From Ephydatia muelleri (lineage: Eukaryota; Porifera; Demospongiae; Spongillida; Spongillidae), in assembly GCA_013339895.1 (NCBI GenBank), contig JABACO010000001.1, forward strand, positions 5,327,929-5,391,928: DNA of 64,000 nt, given 5' to 3'. Shown here in pieces: positions 1 through 11,172 of this stretch; the stretch's first letter is position 1; each line of letters opens with the position of its first letter. The position numbers and the translations under genes are program-made. The notes beneath the pieces were generated by a model that saw only the letters and a program-made list of their open reading frames with translations, did no database searches and had not been told where the DNA came from.

Positions 1-650
1 TTCTAGATTTCTGTATATTAAATAGCAATGAAACAACAGTATGTTGGCCGATTCAAACTCATCTTGGATTTTTAAAGTAACGCGGGTTATTTGTATTCAT
101 CATCAGCTGTGTTTTCTAACTCTTCCTTTGCATGGGTGAGTGTAGTAGTCACAGAACACTCCAATTGTGCCCCTTATAAACAGCTGGCAAACGAACTGGT
201 ATGTTACTATACACGTACATGTCCTGATTATCTGTGAACGTGTACAGTAGGTGCTTGTGTGTGTGTGTGTGTGTGCGTGTGTGAATATGTTACTGTACTC
301 ACTACCATATAGCATGCATTAAATTGTATGCTTGATGTGGCTGACAAACGCAGTGTGTTTGCATGATACTGCCGAGTGAAACACGCAAGGATGGTAGTTC
401 TAGCTGATTAATCCCAACCATTCGTTCGAGTTCATAACTCATTACTATAGACCAGCAACGCTGGTTGAAGAATGTGTAGGACACTTCTTTAAGTCTCTGT
501 TGCAGGCTATCGATTCAAAACTAACCTCTGCATGTAAACAGAGGCCTAAACGTCCATAGAGAAACAATTCTGATTATAGCACATTTCCGGTAGATTTGCT
601 TGCGTTAATTGAGTGTCACATCATGCGCTGAGCCTCTGATGAAGAAGGCC
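1..650. other. no gene recognised
   Basis: I see no coding region with family character here. Short open frames over a (GT)n tract near 255-285 are composition artefacts. The sequence is AT-rich and holds scattered TACATG-type words typical of the whole window. Confidence 0.5.
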
Positions 651-654
651 TTCG

Positions 655-1035
655 CTTTAACTCTTTGAACGCCAAGTGCATCTATACATACATGCTCACA
701 AAACGAGAATTACCTGCCTCACCATTCATGCAGTGCTGTGTGTTTTATCGTGTTGATCAAAATCACTTCGAATATTCAGGCAAGTGCAATACTGACATGC
801 ATGTAATCCCAGAGTCATACAAATATGTGGTCCTGGTGTAAGCACATTTTGTGTGTCCATTATATAACCTGCTGGCACCTTTTGTTGCAACACAACTGAA
901 CTGGCAAAATAGGGGGAGTGAATAGGCATGACGTACGACACTAATCTGGGATACGCATTCTTGTTCTTGGAGTATTGAAGTGATGCATTAGTGAAGTGAA
1001 GTGAATAATGGGGTTCTTTAGCCAGTGTGAGAAGA
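655..1035 (-). repeat. dispersed repeat family A, copy 1 (inverted)
   Basis: The reverse complement of this block aligns with about 4450-4845 and partly with about 25240-25430. Shared blocks include the end motif CTTTGAACGCCAAGTGCA (about 664-681 here, reverse complement at 4823-4840), a block around ATTAGTG..GTACGAC, and a GACACACAAAATGTGCTT-like block. Copies 1 and 2 face each other across the LINE-bearing interval. No protein family is evident, so this is probably a non-autonomous element or a piece of a larger one. Confidence 0.6.
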
Positions 1036-1164
1036 AACATAATTACTTTGTATATGTACTTACAAGGTTACAAGTGCATGCATGCATATGTGTAACGAGC
1101 TGGTTAAACCAATAACCGGCGCTTGCGACTATTCTAGAACAGTGTCTCCGACAGTCGTGTGACC

Positions 1165-1372
1165 TGCCTATATACATACATACATACATACATACATACA
1201 TACATACATACATACATACATACATACATACATACATACATACATACATACATACATACATAGATACATGCATGCATACATACATACATACATACATACA
1301 TACATACATACATACATACATACATACATACATACATACATACATACATACATAATAATAATAATAATAATA
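1165..1372. repeat. (ACAT)n microsatellite ending in (TAA)n
   Basis: This is a nearly pure tetranucleotide tract of about 190 bases, interrupted once by TAGATACATGCATGC. A run of TAA triplets follows directly at about 1353-1372. The triplets sit at the 3' end of the minus-strand LINE and read as its simple-repeat tail. The same tetranucleotide resumes on the other side of the LINE at 3596. Long frames here with alternating Met-Tyr-Val-Cys are artefacts of the repeat. Confidence 0.95.
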
Positions 1373-3595
1373 TGCCATCGCATTATACAGGTATAACACG
1401 TTTGGAGGAAGAACCAGACACAGTTCGGAAACAAACAAGTCATCAAGCTAACACTCAAAGTTCTACAACATCAACATCTAATTTGGACCAGTGATGTGTT
1501 TTGCGAAGATGTATTTTAACTCCCTTAATGCAAGTAGACTTGAACTGGCAATCCGTAGCTGGGCACGACACAGAAAGTTCACAATCATTTGGAGATGGTT
1601 CATCAGATTGGCTCTTGTGTTTGTGGTGTTGATGTATCTTAATGCCTTTTTGAGATTTGGAGGTAAAGGAACATAGAGGGAAAGGGCATGAGAAGTCATT
1701 TGGCGAGTGGGGAGATTTTGCGCACTGACCATGTTTTTGTGTGTTATGGCTTTTCAGATATTTCTCACTAGTGAAATGTTTATTGCAAATAAGACAATAG
1801 TTGTTGTTTGGGAGGGAAGATGCACCCTTGTGGCAGTCTCGTAACGTCCTAGCCTTCTCATGAAGATTTTCTTCCACTAAGGCTGCACCGCTAAAAAGTG
1901 AGGTTCTCCATTGTGACCTCAATACTGCAATGGTGCGCCAGTTGCTGGATATGCCAAACAAGGATAGATCTTTAGAAACACAATCCCTCCATCTAAGTTT
2001 CGGTTTGTGTTGCGGGCGCTTTGCAGATGCAATTTCCCCAAATAGAATTTGTTTTGGGAGTCTGTTATCCTCCATTCTATATACATGACCAAGCCATCGT
2101 AGTCTAGCCATGGAAATAAGTGTAGAGGCATGTTGGAGGTGAGATCTTACAAGAACAGTAGTGTCAGGAATATGATGGAAAGGATTAACATTTAAAGCCT
2201 GTCTAAGACATGACAACAAAAATGAATGAATACGACGCACAAGGTATGATGTAGTGGACCAGGTTTCTGCACCATAAAATAGTGCAGGTATGACTGTTGC
2301 ATTGAAAACAGCAAGCTTGGTGTGTTTAGATAAGTTGGCATTATGCCATACCTTACCTTTCAATGCACTAAAAAGTTTAGCAGCTTTAGAAAGTCTGGAA
2401 TTAATTTCATTGTCTAAGGAGACATCAGAGGACAGAACACTGCCCAGATACTGAAAAGCCGTAACAGTTTCAATTGTGGTTCCACGAATGTTGAAGGGGG
2501 AACTGCTTGTAGCGGATTGAGTTATGACCTTTGTTTTGTCAGTGCTAACACTTAGACCCCAGGAGCGAGCCACATGGGTGAATCGATCAATGAATCTTTG
2601 AAGAGCAGCACTATCGAGGCATCCTGTCATCACATCATCCGCAAAACGGAGGTCACAAATTCGAACTGACATTGGTAGTTTAGTGCCAGACCGTCTAAAA
2701 AGCTTACCATCCAGCCTATACTTAATTTCAACACCATCATTAAACTCGCTTAAGACTTGATGCATGACCGTATTGAAGTATAGGTTAAACAGGAAAGGTG
2801 CTAGTACACATCCCTGTTTGAGACCAGTTGTAACCTGAAAAGGATCAGATAGAACACCATCAACACGAACTGAGGCTTCCATATTTATATGAAGGCCTCT
2901 TAAAATGTGTACTAACTTTGATGGGAAGCCCAAACGTGCTAGTAGTAACCACAGGGCATGTCTAGGTACAGAATCATAGGCTTTCTTCAAATCAAAGAAA
3001 CACATATACAGCTGACACATCTGCTCTCTTGCCTTCTCTTGCAGCTGTCGTGCAACAAAAATCATATCAATGGTCCCACGACATTTTCGAAAGCCACATT
3101 GTGTCTCATCAAGGATTGACTCTGCAACAGGAGTAATGCGGTTTGCAAGGACACGTGCAAAGACCTTCCCTGCAACACTTAAGAGTGAGATGCCCCTCCA
3201 ATTATCACAAAGTTGGAGGTTTCCTTTTTTGGGTAATGGAACGATGATAGAATCCACCCATTCCTTCGGAATCAATTCAGATGACCATACCTCAGTACAG
3301 ATTGTATGAAGGAAAGTAAGTGCTTGCTCACCACCATAGATCAACAACTCAGCAGGGATTCCATCCTTTCCAGCAGCTCGATTACACTTTACCTGTGACA
3401 AAGCACATCTAACTTCTTCTACTGTAGGGGGTCTGGCCAGTTCCTCCATAATAGGCTGTTGTGGGATGATGTTAAACACACTGTCATCATAGGAGGAGGC
3501 AGTAGTATTCAAGACATGGTTAAAATGAGATCTCCAACGGTCCCTGATTTGAGTAGGCTCAGATATTACATTTGATCCAGACTTGTCTAGGACAG
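1373..3595 (-). mobile_element. 5'-truncated LINE (non-LTR retrotransposon) with reverse transcriptase and C2H2 fingers
   Basis: The open frame runs from about 3590 down to 1473 and encodes roughly 705 residues. It starts inside the domain before the reverse transcriptase. Visible RT blocks in order are NRAAGKDGIPAELL, WRGISLLSVAGKVFARVLANR, the first catalytic block FFDLKKAYDSVPR, GLKQGCVLAPFLFNLYFN, and the catalytic FADD at about 2633-2645. A thumb-like region and the motif RWLGHVYRMEDNRLPKQIL follow. Three C2H2 zinc fingers close the protein (CLICNKHF..H..H and two CP-type fingers). The upstream endonuclease is absent, so the copy is truncated and cannot move itself, but the remaining frame has no stop. 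The 3' UTR is about 100 bases and ends in an ATT-triplet tail. I do not assign the clade firmly; the C-terminal block is of the kind seen in RTE-, R1- or Nimb-like LINEs. Confidence 0.85.
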
Positions 3596-3920
3596 ACATA
3601 CAGACATACATACATACATACATACAGACAGACATACAGACATACAGACATACATACATACATACATACATACATACATACATACATACATCATACATAC
3701 TACATACATACATACATACATACATACATACATACATACATACATACATACATACATACATACATACTACATACATACATACATACATACATACATACAT
3801 ACATACATACATACATACATACATACATACATACATACATACATACATACATACATACATACATACATACATACATACATACATACATACATTACATACA
3901 TACATACATACATACATACA
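3596..3920. repeat. (ACAT)n microsatellite, second half
   Basis: About 325 bases of CATA/GACA tetranucleotides lie directly against the truncated 5' end of the LINE. The repeat unit and strand are the same as at 1165-1352. Phase slips occur near 3690, 3765 and 3890. It continues into the LINE frame only as a Met-Tyr-Val-Cys read-through. Confidence 0.95.
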
Positions 3921-3929
3921 GTGTGGGTC

Positions 3930-4449
3930 ACTCAAAGTTTCATATTTAAAACCATGCCATATTTTAGCATTCCATTCATTGAGCTAATTTACTTGCAGTT
4001 CACTTGACATGTAGAACAAGGTTTTCTTTCAATGATATGACCCCCAAATTTCAGGAATACCAAAAAGGGAACGTGTGTTTATACTTCTCCTGTCACTCAG
4101 AATGCAGGTCAATGACGTGACAATGTTTGAAACTGTACCATTATACATGTACATACCAAGCTATCGACGAAGATTAGCAAATAACTAAAGCTATATCTTT
4201 TTTTCTAACCTACACAACCATTCCGAACGTGCAAAACAAATACTGCATACATTGTTACATTAACTCCTTGGACACCAAGCTTGTTCATGTATATGCATGC
4301 ATGCATATACACACAACCGTTATGAATTCTACATGACCATGTAAGTAATACATGTGTAGATCACAACTTCATGATGCATGCATGCATGCAAATGCTGCAC
4401 TTGTGACCTTATAAGTACATGACATGCTAGGTTACTTTACAACTGCAGT
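3930..4449. other. no gene recognised
   Basis: This is AT-rich intergenic sequence with ATGCATGC and TACATGTA words. A weakly related piece of the family A end motif (CTCCTTGGACACCAAGC) is visible at about 4264-4280. No coding signal is convincing. Confidence 0.4.
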
Positions 4450-4996
4450 AATTATGAAGAACACATTGTTCAGATGACTTCACTAATGCTATTTACTCAT
4501 AGAACAGGAATGCATATCCCACATTAGTGTAGTACAACATGTTTAAAATGCCAGTTCACTCCATCTCCATCTGCAGTTCATAATAAGTATGGTTTGTTAC
4601 AACTGTTTGTGCGAGGTAATGATGGACACACAAGATGTGCCTACACCCCAGTGCCCCTCCTGGGTTTGACTTCAGCATCTACATGGCTGGTTTACATGCA
4701 TGTCAGTGAATTGCATGTACGTAAATTGTACAACATGGTATTCAAAGCGATTCTTTGTAATAAACACAACACTGACATGCATCGCAAAGATGATTATATG
4801 GTTGTGCGAGAATGTATGTATATGCACTTGGCGTTCAAAGAGTTAATTAACATGAATCTGATTCAGTTGCATTTTATATGTTGTATGTTTGTACAAAAGG
4901 AATGTATGTATATTTACTTGGCGTTCAAAGAGTTAATTAACTTAACATAAATCTGATTCAGTTGCATTTTATATGTTGTATGTTTGTACAAAAGTA
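4450..4996 (+). repeat. dispersed repeat family A, copy 2, with terminal tandem duplication
   Basis: This is the direct-orientation partner of the block at 655-1035. At its right end a unit of about 92-97 bases is repeated in tandem (about 4808-4899 and 4900-4996). Both units carry ACTTGGCGTTCAAAGAGTTA and the following GTTGCATTTTATATGTTG block. The duplication makes a short open frame that I do not regard as a gene. Confidence 0.6.
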
Positions 4997-5224
4997 ATGC
5001 AATATATGGTATTGACCACTCATTGAATAATGAGCACCAATGACACAAACACGTGGCTTAAGGCTAAAAAATATGTTTTCACACAGTAAAATATTACATG
5101 CACTGGTGTAGAGTGGACCAGAATCTGCTGCTACGAGTGAGAATAAAGATTTGTAATGAGGTCAGCATTTTATGTACTTGTTAACGGAAAGCACTATTTT
5201 GCCTCCAGGAACCAAAACGGGTTT

Positions 5225-5510
5225 GTTTTGTTTTAAGAATCTGATGACAGAGGATATGTGCAACAAAATTCGGTTGCCGCAAGTGAAGTATCATCCTGGA
5301 CTAGTTAGTAATTATCAACTATAGGTTTTTGCTGTATACATTATTCAAAGCCCTTATTCTTGAAAAAACGAATCACGGATAATTCACAAAAAAAGTCTTT
5401 CAAAATATGCACAACAGAATGAAATCTCATCAAAAAAAATGGAACTTTTATAACTTTGGTGACCACTCCATGTGGTCCTATTCGTTTGGACATAGTTGCC
5501 AGATTCTATA
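5225..5510 (+). repeat. dispersed repeat family B, copy 1
   Basis: About 275 bases match 43265-43535 in the same orientation. Shared runs include GTTGCCGCAAGTGAAGTATC, GACTAGTTAGTAATTATC and TAACTTTGGTGACCA, with short indels between them. Non-coding. Confidence 0.7.
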
Positions 5511-5939
5511 GCACACTCCAATAAATCGACTTTTTTCAGATTGAACACACTTCGAATGGATCGTCGACTGCATTTGATGTTAATCCCTATGCAAGAAATG
5601 AATGGAAAGCGAATGTCAATTTGTTACTAAAGCATTCAAATTTAATGTTTGCCTCGAATTGTTAGAGAATGAAACCTTCTGGCTGCGGTCTGGTTGGCTT
5701 CAGTTTTGAGCTGATCCATGAGGTGGCCGAGGATGCATTTTACCACTCCGTAATGTTTGTTCGTAGCTGCAATCATCAAGGGGACATCACGTCTCATAAC
5801 ATCTCCACCCCTTAGATTCCAAAGGCAAAATATGTAAATGGAAAAAGAACCGCATTGGTGATTGTCTTATTCTTACATTTCTATGATAGTCTTTACATTT
5901 TCTTCTTGTCCCATCTCTGCTGCTTGCAACACAGTTCTC
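5511..5939. other. no gene recognised; degenerate sequence between repeats
   Basis: No open frame of interest was seen. The sequence joins family B to family C and may belong to one or other of these elements. Confidence 0.35.
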
Positions 5940-6172
5940 TGCTTGAGATCAACTATACCTAAAAGATTGCACCCATCTTGCGTATTTCATTAGCGTCGGT
6001 TGCACAGCTCGATTATGTCGCGCTTAAAGAACCAACAGCTAGATTTACATATCAATAGTCACAATGTGAAATTGTCGCAACGTGTGAGCTCTACTATTTT
6101 GGAAATTCTATAATGTGTGCCTTAGGTCCCTTTTCGCAGAAACGATCCCATCTTCGATATATGTTGGCATGC
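5940..6172 (+). repeat. dispersed repeat family C, copy 1
   Basis: This 233-base block appears letter for letter again at 20261-20493. Both copies run from TGCTTGAGATCAACTATACC to ATATATGTTGGCATGC. Near-identity implies a recent duplication or an active family. The end carries a CCCTTTTCGCAGAAACGATCCC motif related to the termini of the palindromic element at 31.6 kb. Confidence 0.85.
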
Positions 6173-7250
6173 TATCACCCCCAGACGATTATTCACGCCC
6201 AACATGAGGAATTGTATTAGCTAATCTTTAAGGTGATTGAAATTCGTCTTTTCGGCTTTGGATTCAGTGTACAGAATCTTTGAGAAGAAGGAGGAGGAGA
6301 GGAGGAGAACGAGAATTTGGGTAGGGAACAAGAGTTGGGATTGGGAACGAGAGTTGGGGGTTGGGAACGACCCCATGACTTCAGCCATACCTTATCGTGA
6401 ACTATCATTTCAAGATTTTCTTGTTTATTTCATTAATGCGGTAGTATATTTTATACGTCGAGTGCACAACATGGCCAATGTAACGCAAACATAGGTCTAT
6501 AGATTTTAACCGCTTAACGCCGAGAGAGGTCAAAAATGTAACCAAAGACTTCTTCCAGACTCTTTGAAACATTACACCAATTAGAAATTATTCACGTTCA
6601 CGGCTTCAGTGTATATTGTTGAAACCCTCCTTCTTGCTATACCTAACTTTCCCTCATTTTGTTGATTTTGGACAACTCTACTGTAAATATTTCGGCGTTA
6701 ATGGTGAATACATGTTAATGTTTTCAACTGTTACATTAACATGTACCACTTGTTAATTGGAGACGGCATCATTAATTTGATTCATGGTCTTGCTAGTGGG
6801 CTCTTCCCTCGGTGTCGTACTACAGTGCTTATCCTGTGCGCAGCCCCCTATAGCACAGCTCTCAGTTGCTGATTGTGCACCATCAGACCCCTCCCCTTCA
6901 ACTCTCCACCTGGCACGTTAGATTGCTTAGACAAGATTGTGACATTTTACATGCAGACCTCCAATGTAAGGTCGCCACATTTAATTATATTGCTAAAGTC
7001 AGCGGCGGCTTACGACGCTGGACCAATAAATTCACTAGAGTGCATATGGCAGAGTCACGTGCATCGTAGTAGCGCGCAATGGGCGTGGTTCCGCCTGTCA
7101 TGCCGGAAACGTGTACCACCAAGCTTCATAGTTGGACCGGATACGTAAGGGCTCAGTTGATCAATCATTAGCGGATGGATAAATTACAATCAACAAATGG
7201 TACATGTACGTGTGACGTAAGGTACTTTGTGTTGAAGTCATTTCCCTTCC
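6173..7250. other. upstream region of the 7.26-kb gene; no separate gene recognised
   Basis: There is a GA-rich stretch at about 6283-6365 and AT-rich sequence elsewhere. Overlapping short frames at 6866-7148 show no family character. The last few hundred bases presumably hold the promoter of the gene that starts at 7257, but no clear TATA box was found. Confidence 0.35.
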
Positions 7251-7256
7251 CGTTGT

Positions 7257-8354
7257 ATGGCAGGTGAGGACATGTCCACTTCACGGGATCCAACTTTAAC
7301 GGACGAGTTGCTTGATTGTGCCTGCAAACAGCGGTTCGATGAAGCAACATTTACTCCCTTCCTGAAAGAAAACTGCCACTTTTGGGAAGCAACCGACAAA
7401 AAAATAGCCCGCTTTGGGTTAACCTTTAACACGTGCAAAGCTGATGAGTACTCGTTCTTGGAAAACCTTACCCCGGAGCTATTCAGCAGCATGGTGGAAG
7501 TACTGCTACATTTTCAGCAGCAGCCGAGAGCTGGTACGTCGCACGAAGAAAACAAAGCGTCTATTCTCAATTACCATTTTGGATGGAAAACACAGAAACC
7601 GTTCCACCTAAAAATTCTTCCTCATTCACTGGAAGATTTTTGTTCTACAATCCTCCATTATGTCCCAGATGCACCTAATATGTCCGACCCATCAATTTAT
7701 ACTCAGTACGAGGTGTACGAGAGCAAATTGAAGTTCATTAAAGAGAATATTCATGACGGTGACGCCTTTCATGCCTTGGATGACACATGCGACGATGGCA
7801 GAAAGTGCACATTTTACATTAGCAGGGGAACGTACAGCATCGTGGCTATGAATAGTATTGACATGAGTGGATGCGAACATCCGTACTGCGAAGCATACCA
7901 CCATGCGCGCATGCTAGAGACTCGCTTTAAAAAAGACGTAGTGGGAGGGGTCAGCCTGGCCGTCGACCACAGCGGCAAGAGAATGTGGGTGTGGGCAGAT
8001 TGTAACGAAGATGTATTTGAAGGAGCAGTTCTAATCCCACACAACGTAGAGAGAAAAGCCGCATTTCAGCCTTACATCGCGCACCTGGAACCTAAACCTG
8101 TTGGTTGCAAAGCAGTACAGATGATAAACAGGATTGCCTCAGGCATTCAAAAGAAATATTTAGAGCAATTCTTTAGTCAATGCGGAGAGATAACAGATAT
8201 TAAAATCTACCGGGTTAAATATGGTACTGCAGCTGACATCAATTTTGCAGATACTGCAGCTGTCGACAAGGCCATGGAACTGCGGGACAAATTGTTCAAA
8301 GATTCAAAGATGATCCTCAGATACTTCATAGACAAAGATCAGAGACACACATGA
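7257..8354 (+). CDS. single-exon 365-residue protein with RRM-like C-terminus, function unknown
   Basis: The frame is uninterrupted from ATG at 7257 to TGA at 8354. A second in-frame Met lies five codons downstream. The protein is soluble, without signal peptide or membrane segment. Residues about 1-270 contain Cys/His positions (for example CDDGRKC and CEHPYCEAYHH) and match nothing I recognise. Residues about 285-355 look like an RNA-recognition motif: a CKAVQMINRI strand, a KKYLEQFFSQCGEITDIKIY block and a final DSKMILRYF strand. This suggests RNA or nucleic-acid binding, which is inference from pattern only. The absence of introns, in a window where the other intact genes are split, is compatible with a retrocopy or a domesticated element gene. 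The 3' flank holds a relic also seen at 20.56 kb. Confidence 0.75.
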   Translation: MAGEDMSTSRDPTLTDELLDCACKQRFDEATFTPFLKENCHFWEATDKKIARFGLTFNTCKADEYSFLENLTPELFSSMVEVLLHFQQQPRAGTSHEENKASILNYHFGWKTQKPFHLKILPHSLEDFCSTILHYVPDAPNMSDPSIYTQYEVYESKLKFIKENIHDGDAFHALDDTCDDGRKCTFYISRGTYSIVAMNSIDMSGCEHPYCEAYHHARMLETRFKKDVVGGVSLAVDHSGKRMWVWADCNEDVFEGAVLIPHNVERKAAFQPYIAHLEPKPVGCKAVQMINRIASGIQKKYLEQFFSQCGEITDIKIYRVKYGTAADINFADTAAVDKAMELRDKLFKDSKMILRYFIDKDQRHT

Positions 8355-8506
8355 TAAGGTCCCGATCATCTCCGACTGATGCCGAATTATTTTGAAGTCT
8401 ATTATATGTTTATAGTAACTGATGTTCACGGGATGTGACATTGTACATTGGAATATAGATACATTATCGCATGTTGCACATGTATACTGTATAATTATAA
8501 TCATAT

Positions 8507-8551
8507 CACAAATTAAAATTGTACAGTCGAAATCATGGTACTTGAGCATTT
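8507..8551 (+). repeat. short relic shared with 20556-20594
   Basis: The block CACAAATTAAAATTGTACA followed by GGTACTTGAGCA recurs with a few changes downstream of family C copy 2. It is probably part of the same dispersed family. Confidence 0.5.
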
Positions 8552-8583
8552 TTTTTTTTTCCTGAAATAGATCCAATTGTGAT

Positions 8584-8640
8584 TGCCCTCTACACCAATG
8601 TTTTGGGGTCTAATTTCTTCCTCGGTGGTGTAGAGGGCTT
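8584..8640. other. perfect hairpin between convergent genes
   Basis: A 12-13-base inverted repeat, GCCCTCTACACC against GGTGTAGAGGGC, surrounds a loop of about 28 bases. It lies between the 3' ends of the plus-strand gene (ends 8354) and the minus-strand ORF (ends 8641). It could be a processing or termination structure, or a small element's termini. Confidence 0.5.
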
Positions 8641-10852
8641 CTAAAAAGACCAACTACTCCACCTTGATGCCCAGCTATTGCTGGTTGCAGGTTGTTGCGG
8701 AGGGAAACAGTTACCTACAGTCTTCTGTTGAGGTTGAGTCCACCCCTTAACCCAGTACAAGTTTTGTGCGGCCCACCAATCCCAAGGGTGTTGGAAGTTC
8801 GGGTATCTGTTTGTTCTACCCCACCTCTGTGATATGGAGTGTTCCCCATATGGGGCTCTCCACCCTCTTCTGGTAAAAGGTCTTGGGTTAGGTTGAGGTA
8901 TTAGTGGTGGAACGGATTGGGTGTGTGTTGCCTCTATTGTGCTGCTTTCTGTCCTCCCTGTACTACTGACAGGTCTTTCCCTCACAAAATTTTTTACTCG
9001 GGTGTCTTTATCTTCACTGCTTGTTGTCTTTGTAGACTGGGGGGCTGCTGTTATGTTCCTTACTACAGGGGTTTCTGGCCTTTTTGATACTGAGTCTCTT
9101 TCCTTCTCACTCCTTTGTCTCACTTCTGTTTCATTTTCTACTTGGTGCCTATCTTTTTCTACCAGGCAATTCTCTACAAACACCCTCCCTTCTTTGTGCT
9201 TTCTGATGGTGTTCTGCAGCTTCTTCCTTCTGGATTTGCTCATTTCATTCTCTCTTCTTTTTACTTCTTCTTCAATTGTGGCTCTTTTTCTTTGGAACTT
9301 CCCCCTGTCTTCTTCCGACCTCAGTTGTTCTCCTTTAACATACAGCTGGTTGATCTTATCTGTGCTACTGTTAATTAGCTTTTCATAGTGTTTTCTACAG
9401 ACTTCTACCAATTCCAGGGCCGTGTTGTTTAATATCACTTTCCATTGTTTCCTCAGATCATCATTTGCTTTATACACTGCACACGGTACAAACGCCTTCA
9501 TCCCCAAAGGATAAACCTTGTTGGCTATACAAGAGTCTAAAAATGTCCAATGGTGGCTAGCTATTTGATTCATAAATAAGGTCGTGTCTGCTAATTCCTT
9601 AAGCAGTTCTTCTGTGGACCCAAGCTCATCTTTAGGGGGAGGGCTACTACCACTTTTCCTTTCCTTTTCAGCTCTGTTGGCCGTTACTCCCCTCTCCTCT
9701 ACTTCCACTACTATCCTTTCAACTCTGTCGACAGGTATTGTCCTCTCCTCAACTTCTACCAATCTCCCTTCATCTCTACATCTTTCTCTTTCAGTTTCTG
9801 TGTTCCTATGTTCCTGTGTTTGACCCCTGTCTACATCTTTCTCTTTCAGTTTCTGTGTTCCTATGTTCCTGTGTTTGACCCCTGTCTACATCACCTTCCC
9901 TACTACTATTCACATCTCCTGACGCTGGGTCTAATGTAGTTTCTGTAGAATGCAGTTTTTCAGCCATGTTTGGGTTGACCCTGTTGTCTTCTATTTCTCT
10001 CACTTTCCCACCACTGCCTTCTCCTACTCTCACTTCCACACTACTGCCTTCTCTCTCCATCAATGTGTTGACTGGTTCCCGTGTCACATTACTGTTTACA
10101 GCACTCTCCCTAAATTTGTCAGCTTCTACTGACACCAGGTCCTCTATTCTCCCACTTTCCTCCATTCTCACACTTTCCTCCACCTTCTTACTCCTCACCG
10201 TCGCTACCTCCTCTTTTTCTACCTGTGTGTCAGCCACTATTTCTCTCTCCCTTCCTCTATCTAATCCCTTGTCTTTTTCTCTCTCTTCTTCTCTCATCAC
10301 TATTTCTCTCAAACCTACATCCTCTGTTACATTCTCTCCTCCCTTTTTCTTTTTTTCAGCAAAAGAAGCTTCCTCACTTATTCCTGCTGCTACTTCTTCT
10401 TTTCCACTATTCCCTAGTATCCCCATCATGCTTTTTCTCTTTTCAATAACACACTCCCCCTTCTTGATTTCCCCTGCTCCACCTTCCTTCCTTTTTTCCA
10501 TCTCTCCTACTTCTTTCTCAGTTTCTACCTTTGCTCTATCCTCTTTATCTACAAGCGTAGCTACCTCCAGGGCTAAGCCTAGAAATAAATCATTTCCACG
10601 GGGGGTGGAGTCTAGCGATTCTATGTTCTTCCTGTTTGCCTTAACATTCATGCTCTGTTTTTTCTTTCTCTCTTCCGCCATTTCTAATTCCTTCTTTCTT
10701 CTGTTAGCCTCTAGCTGCGTGGGGCTCATGCTTTGGGACTCACATCTAACCATCTGTAGCGCCATGCAGTTCTTTTTCTGTGGCAGTGCGCTCTTACTGG
10801 AATTACTCATTTTATCAATTCCTTTAGCTAAGCGTGACCCACGCGTTTCCAT
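8641..10852 (-). pseudogene. long charged coiled-coil ORF split by a 55-base tandem duplication
   Basis: Two open frames lie head to tail. One runs from ATG at 10852 to about 9806 (348 residues: METRGSRLAKGIDK, then Lys/Glu-rich coiled-coil sequence). The other runs from about 9800 to 8641 (about 373 residues). The second contains a hydrophobic block with HHWTFLDSCIANKVYPLG and KQWKVILNNTALELVEVC. A basic Arg/Lys helix follows, then an aromatic tail (PWDWWAAQNLYWVKGW). The two frames are separated by an exact 55-base tandem duplication (9776-9830 and 9831-9885), which is not a multiple of three. The block before the basic helix resembles, from memory, proteins encoded upstream of the RT in Penelope-like elements with a GIY-YIG domain. 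That link is a guess. A host coiled-coil protein is the alternative. CT-rich coding on the plus strand produces long shadow frames. Confidence 0.55.
9776..9885. repeat. 55-base exact tandem duplication
   Basis: Two adjacent copies of a 55-base unit beginning CTACATCTTTCTCTTTCAG. They look identical, so the event is recent. It shifts the reading frame of the minus-strand ORF around it. Confidence 0.9.
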
Positions 10853-10955
10853 ACTTCACAACTATTCTGTATACACCCCTTAAGGCTGCTAAGTCTGCCT
10901 CTAGCGGTAAAACCACTGTACTCTGACCACCCCAATGATTAAAGCAGGAGTTGCC

Positions 10956-10965
10956 GTATAAAAGG
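10956..10965 (+). promoter_or_regulatory. TATA box of the transposase gene
   Basis: GTATAAAAGG lies 14 bases inside the left end of the transposon and about 215 bases upstream of the transposase ATG. The same motif is inverted near the right end. Confidence 0.6.
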
Positions 10966-11172
10966 AGCTTGGATCCAAAAATTTCAACCGGCCGTGCGGC
11001 TGTTTTAGATTAAAAATGGTGGCTTCTTATACATAGAGCTAGAGGCTTGGCAACAAAAGTTACAGCGTACAAGTTCAAGCACGCATGCATGTTTTGAATG
11101 CCATTTCATGCAACAATACCATTTCTGAAGTTAATAACACTAAGTTAACAAACTGGATCACATGTTCGTATA

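Noticed and set aside
1043-1458. Frames made of repeated Met-Tyr-Val-Cys
   Set aside because: Direct translation of the (ACAT)n microsatellite; no independent evidence of a gene.
9966-10883. 305-residue Ser/Leu/Phe-rich plus-strand frame
   Set aside because: Shadow of the Lys/Glu-rich minus-strand ORF; CT-rich complement of a GA-rich coding strand.
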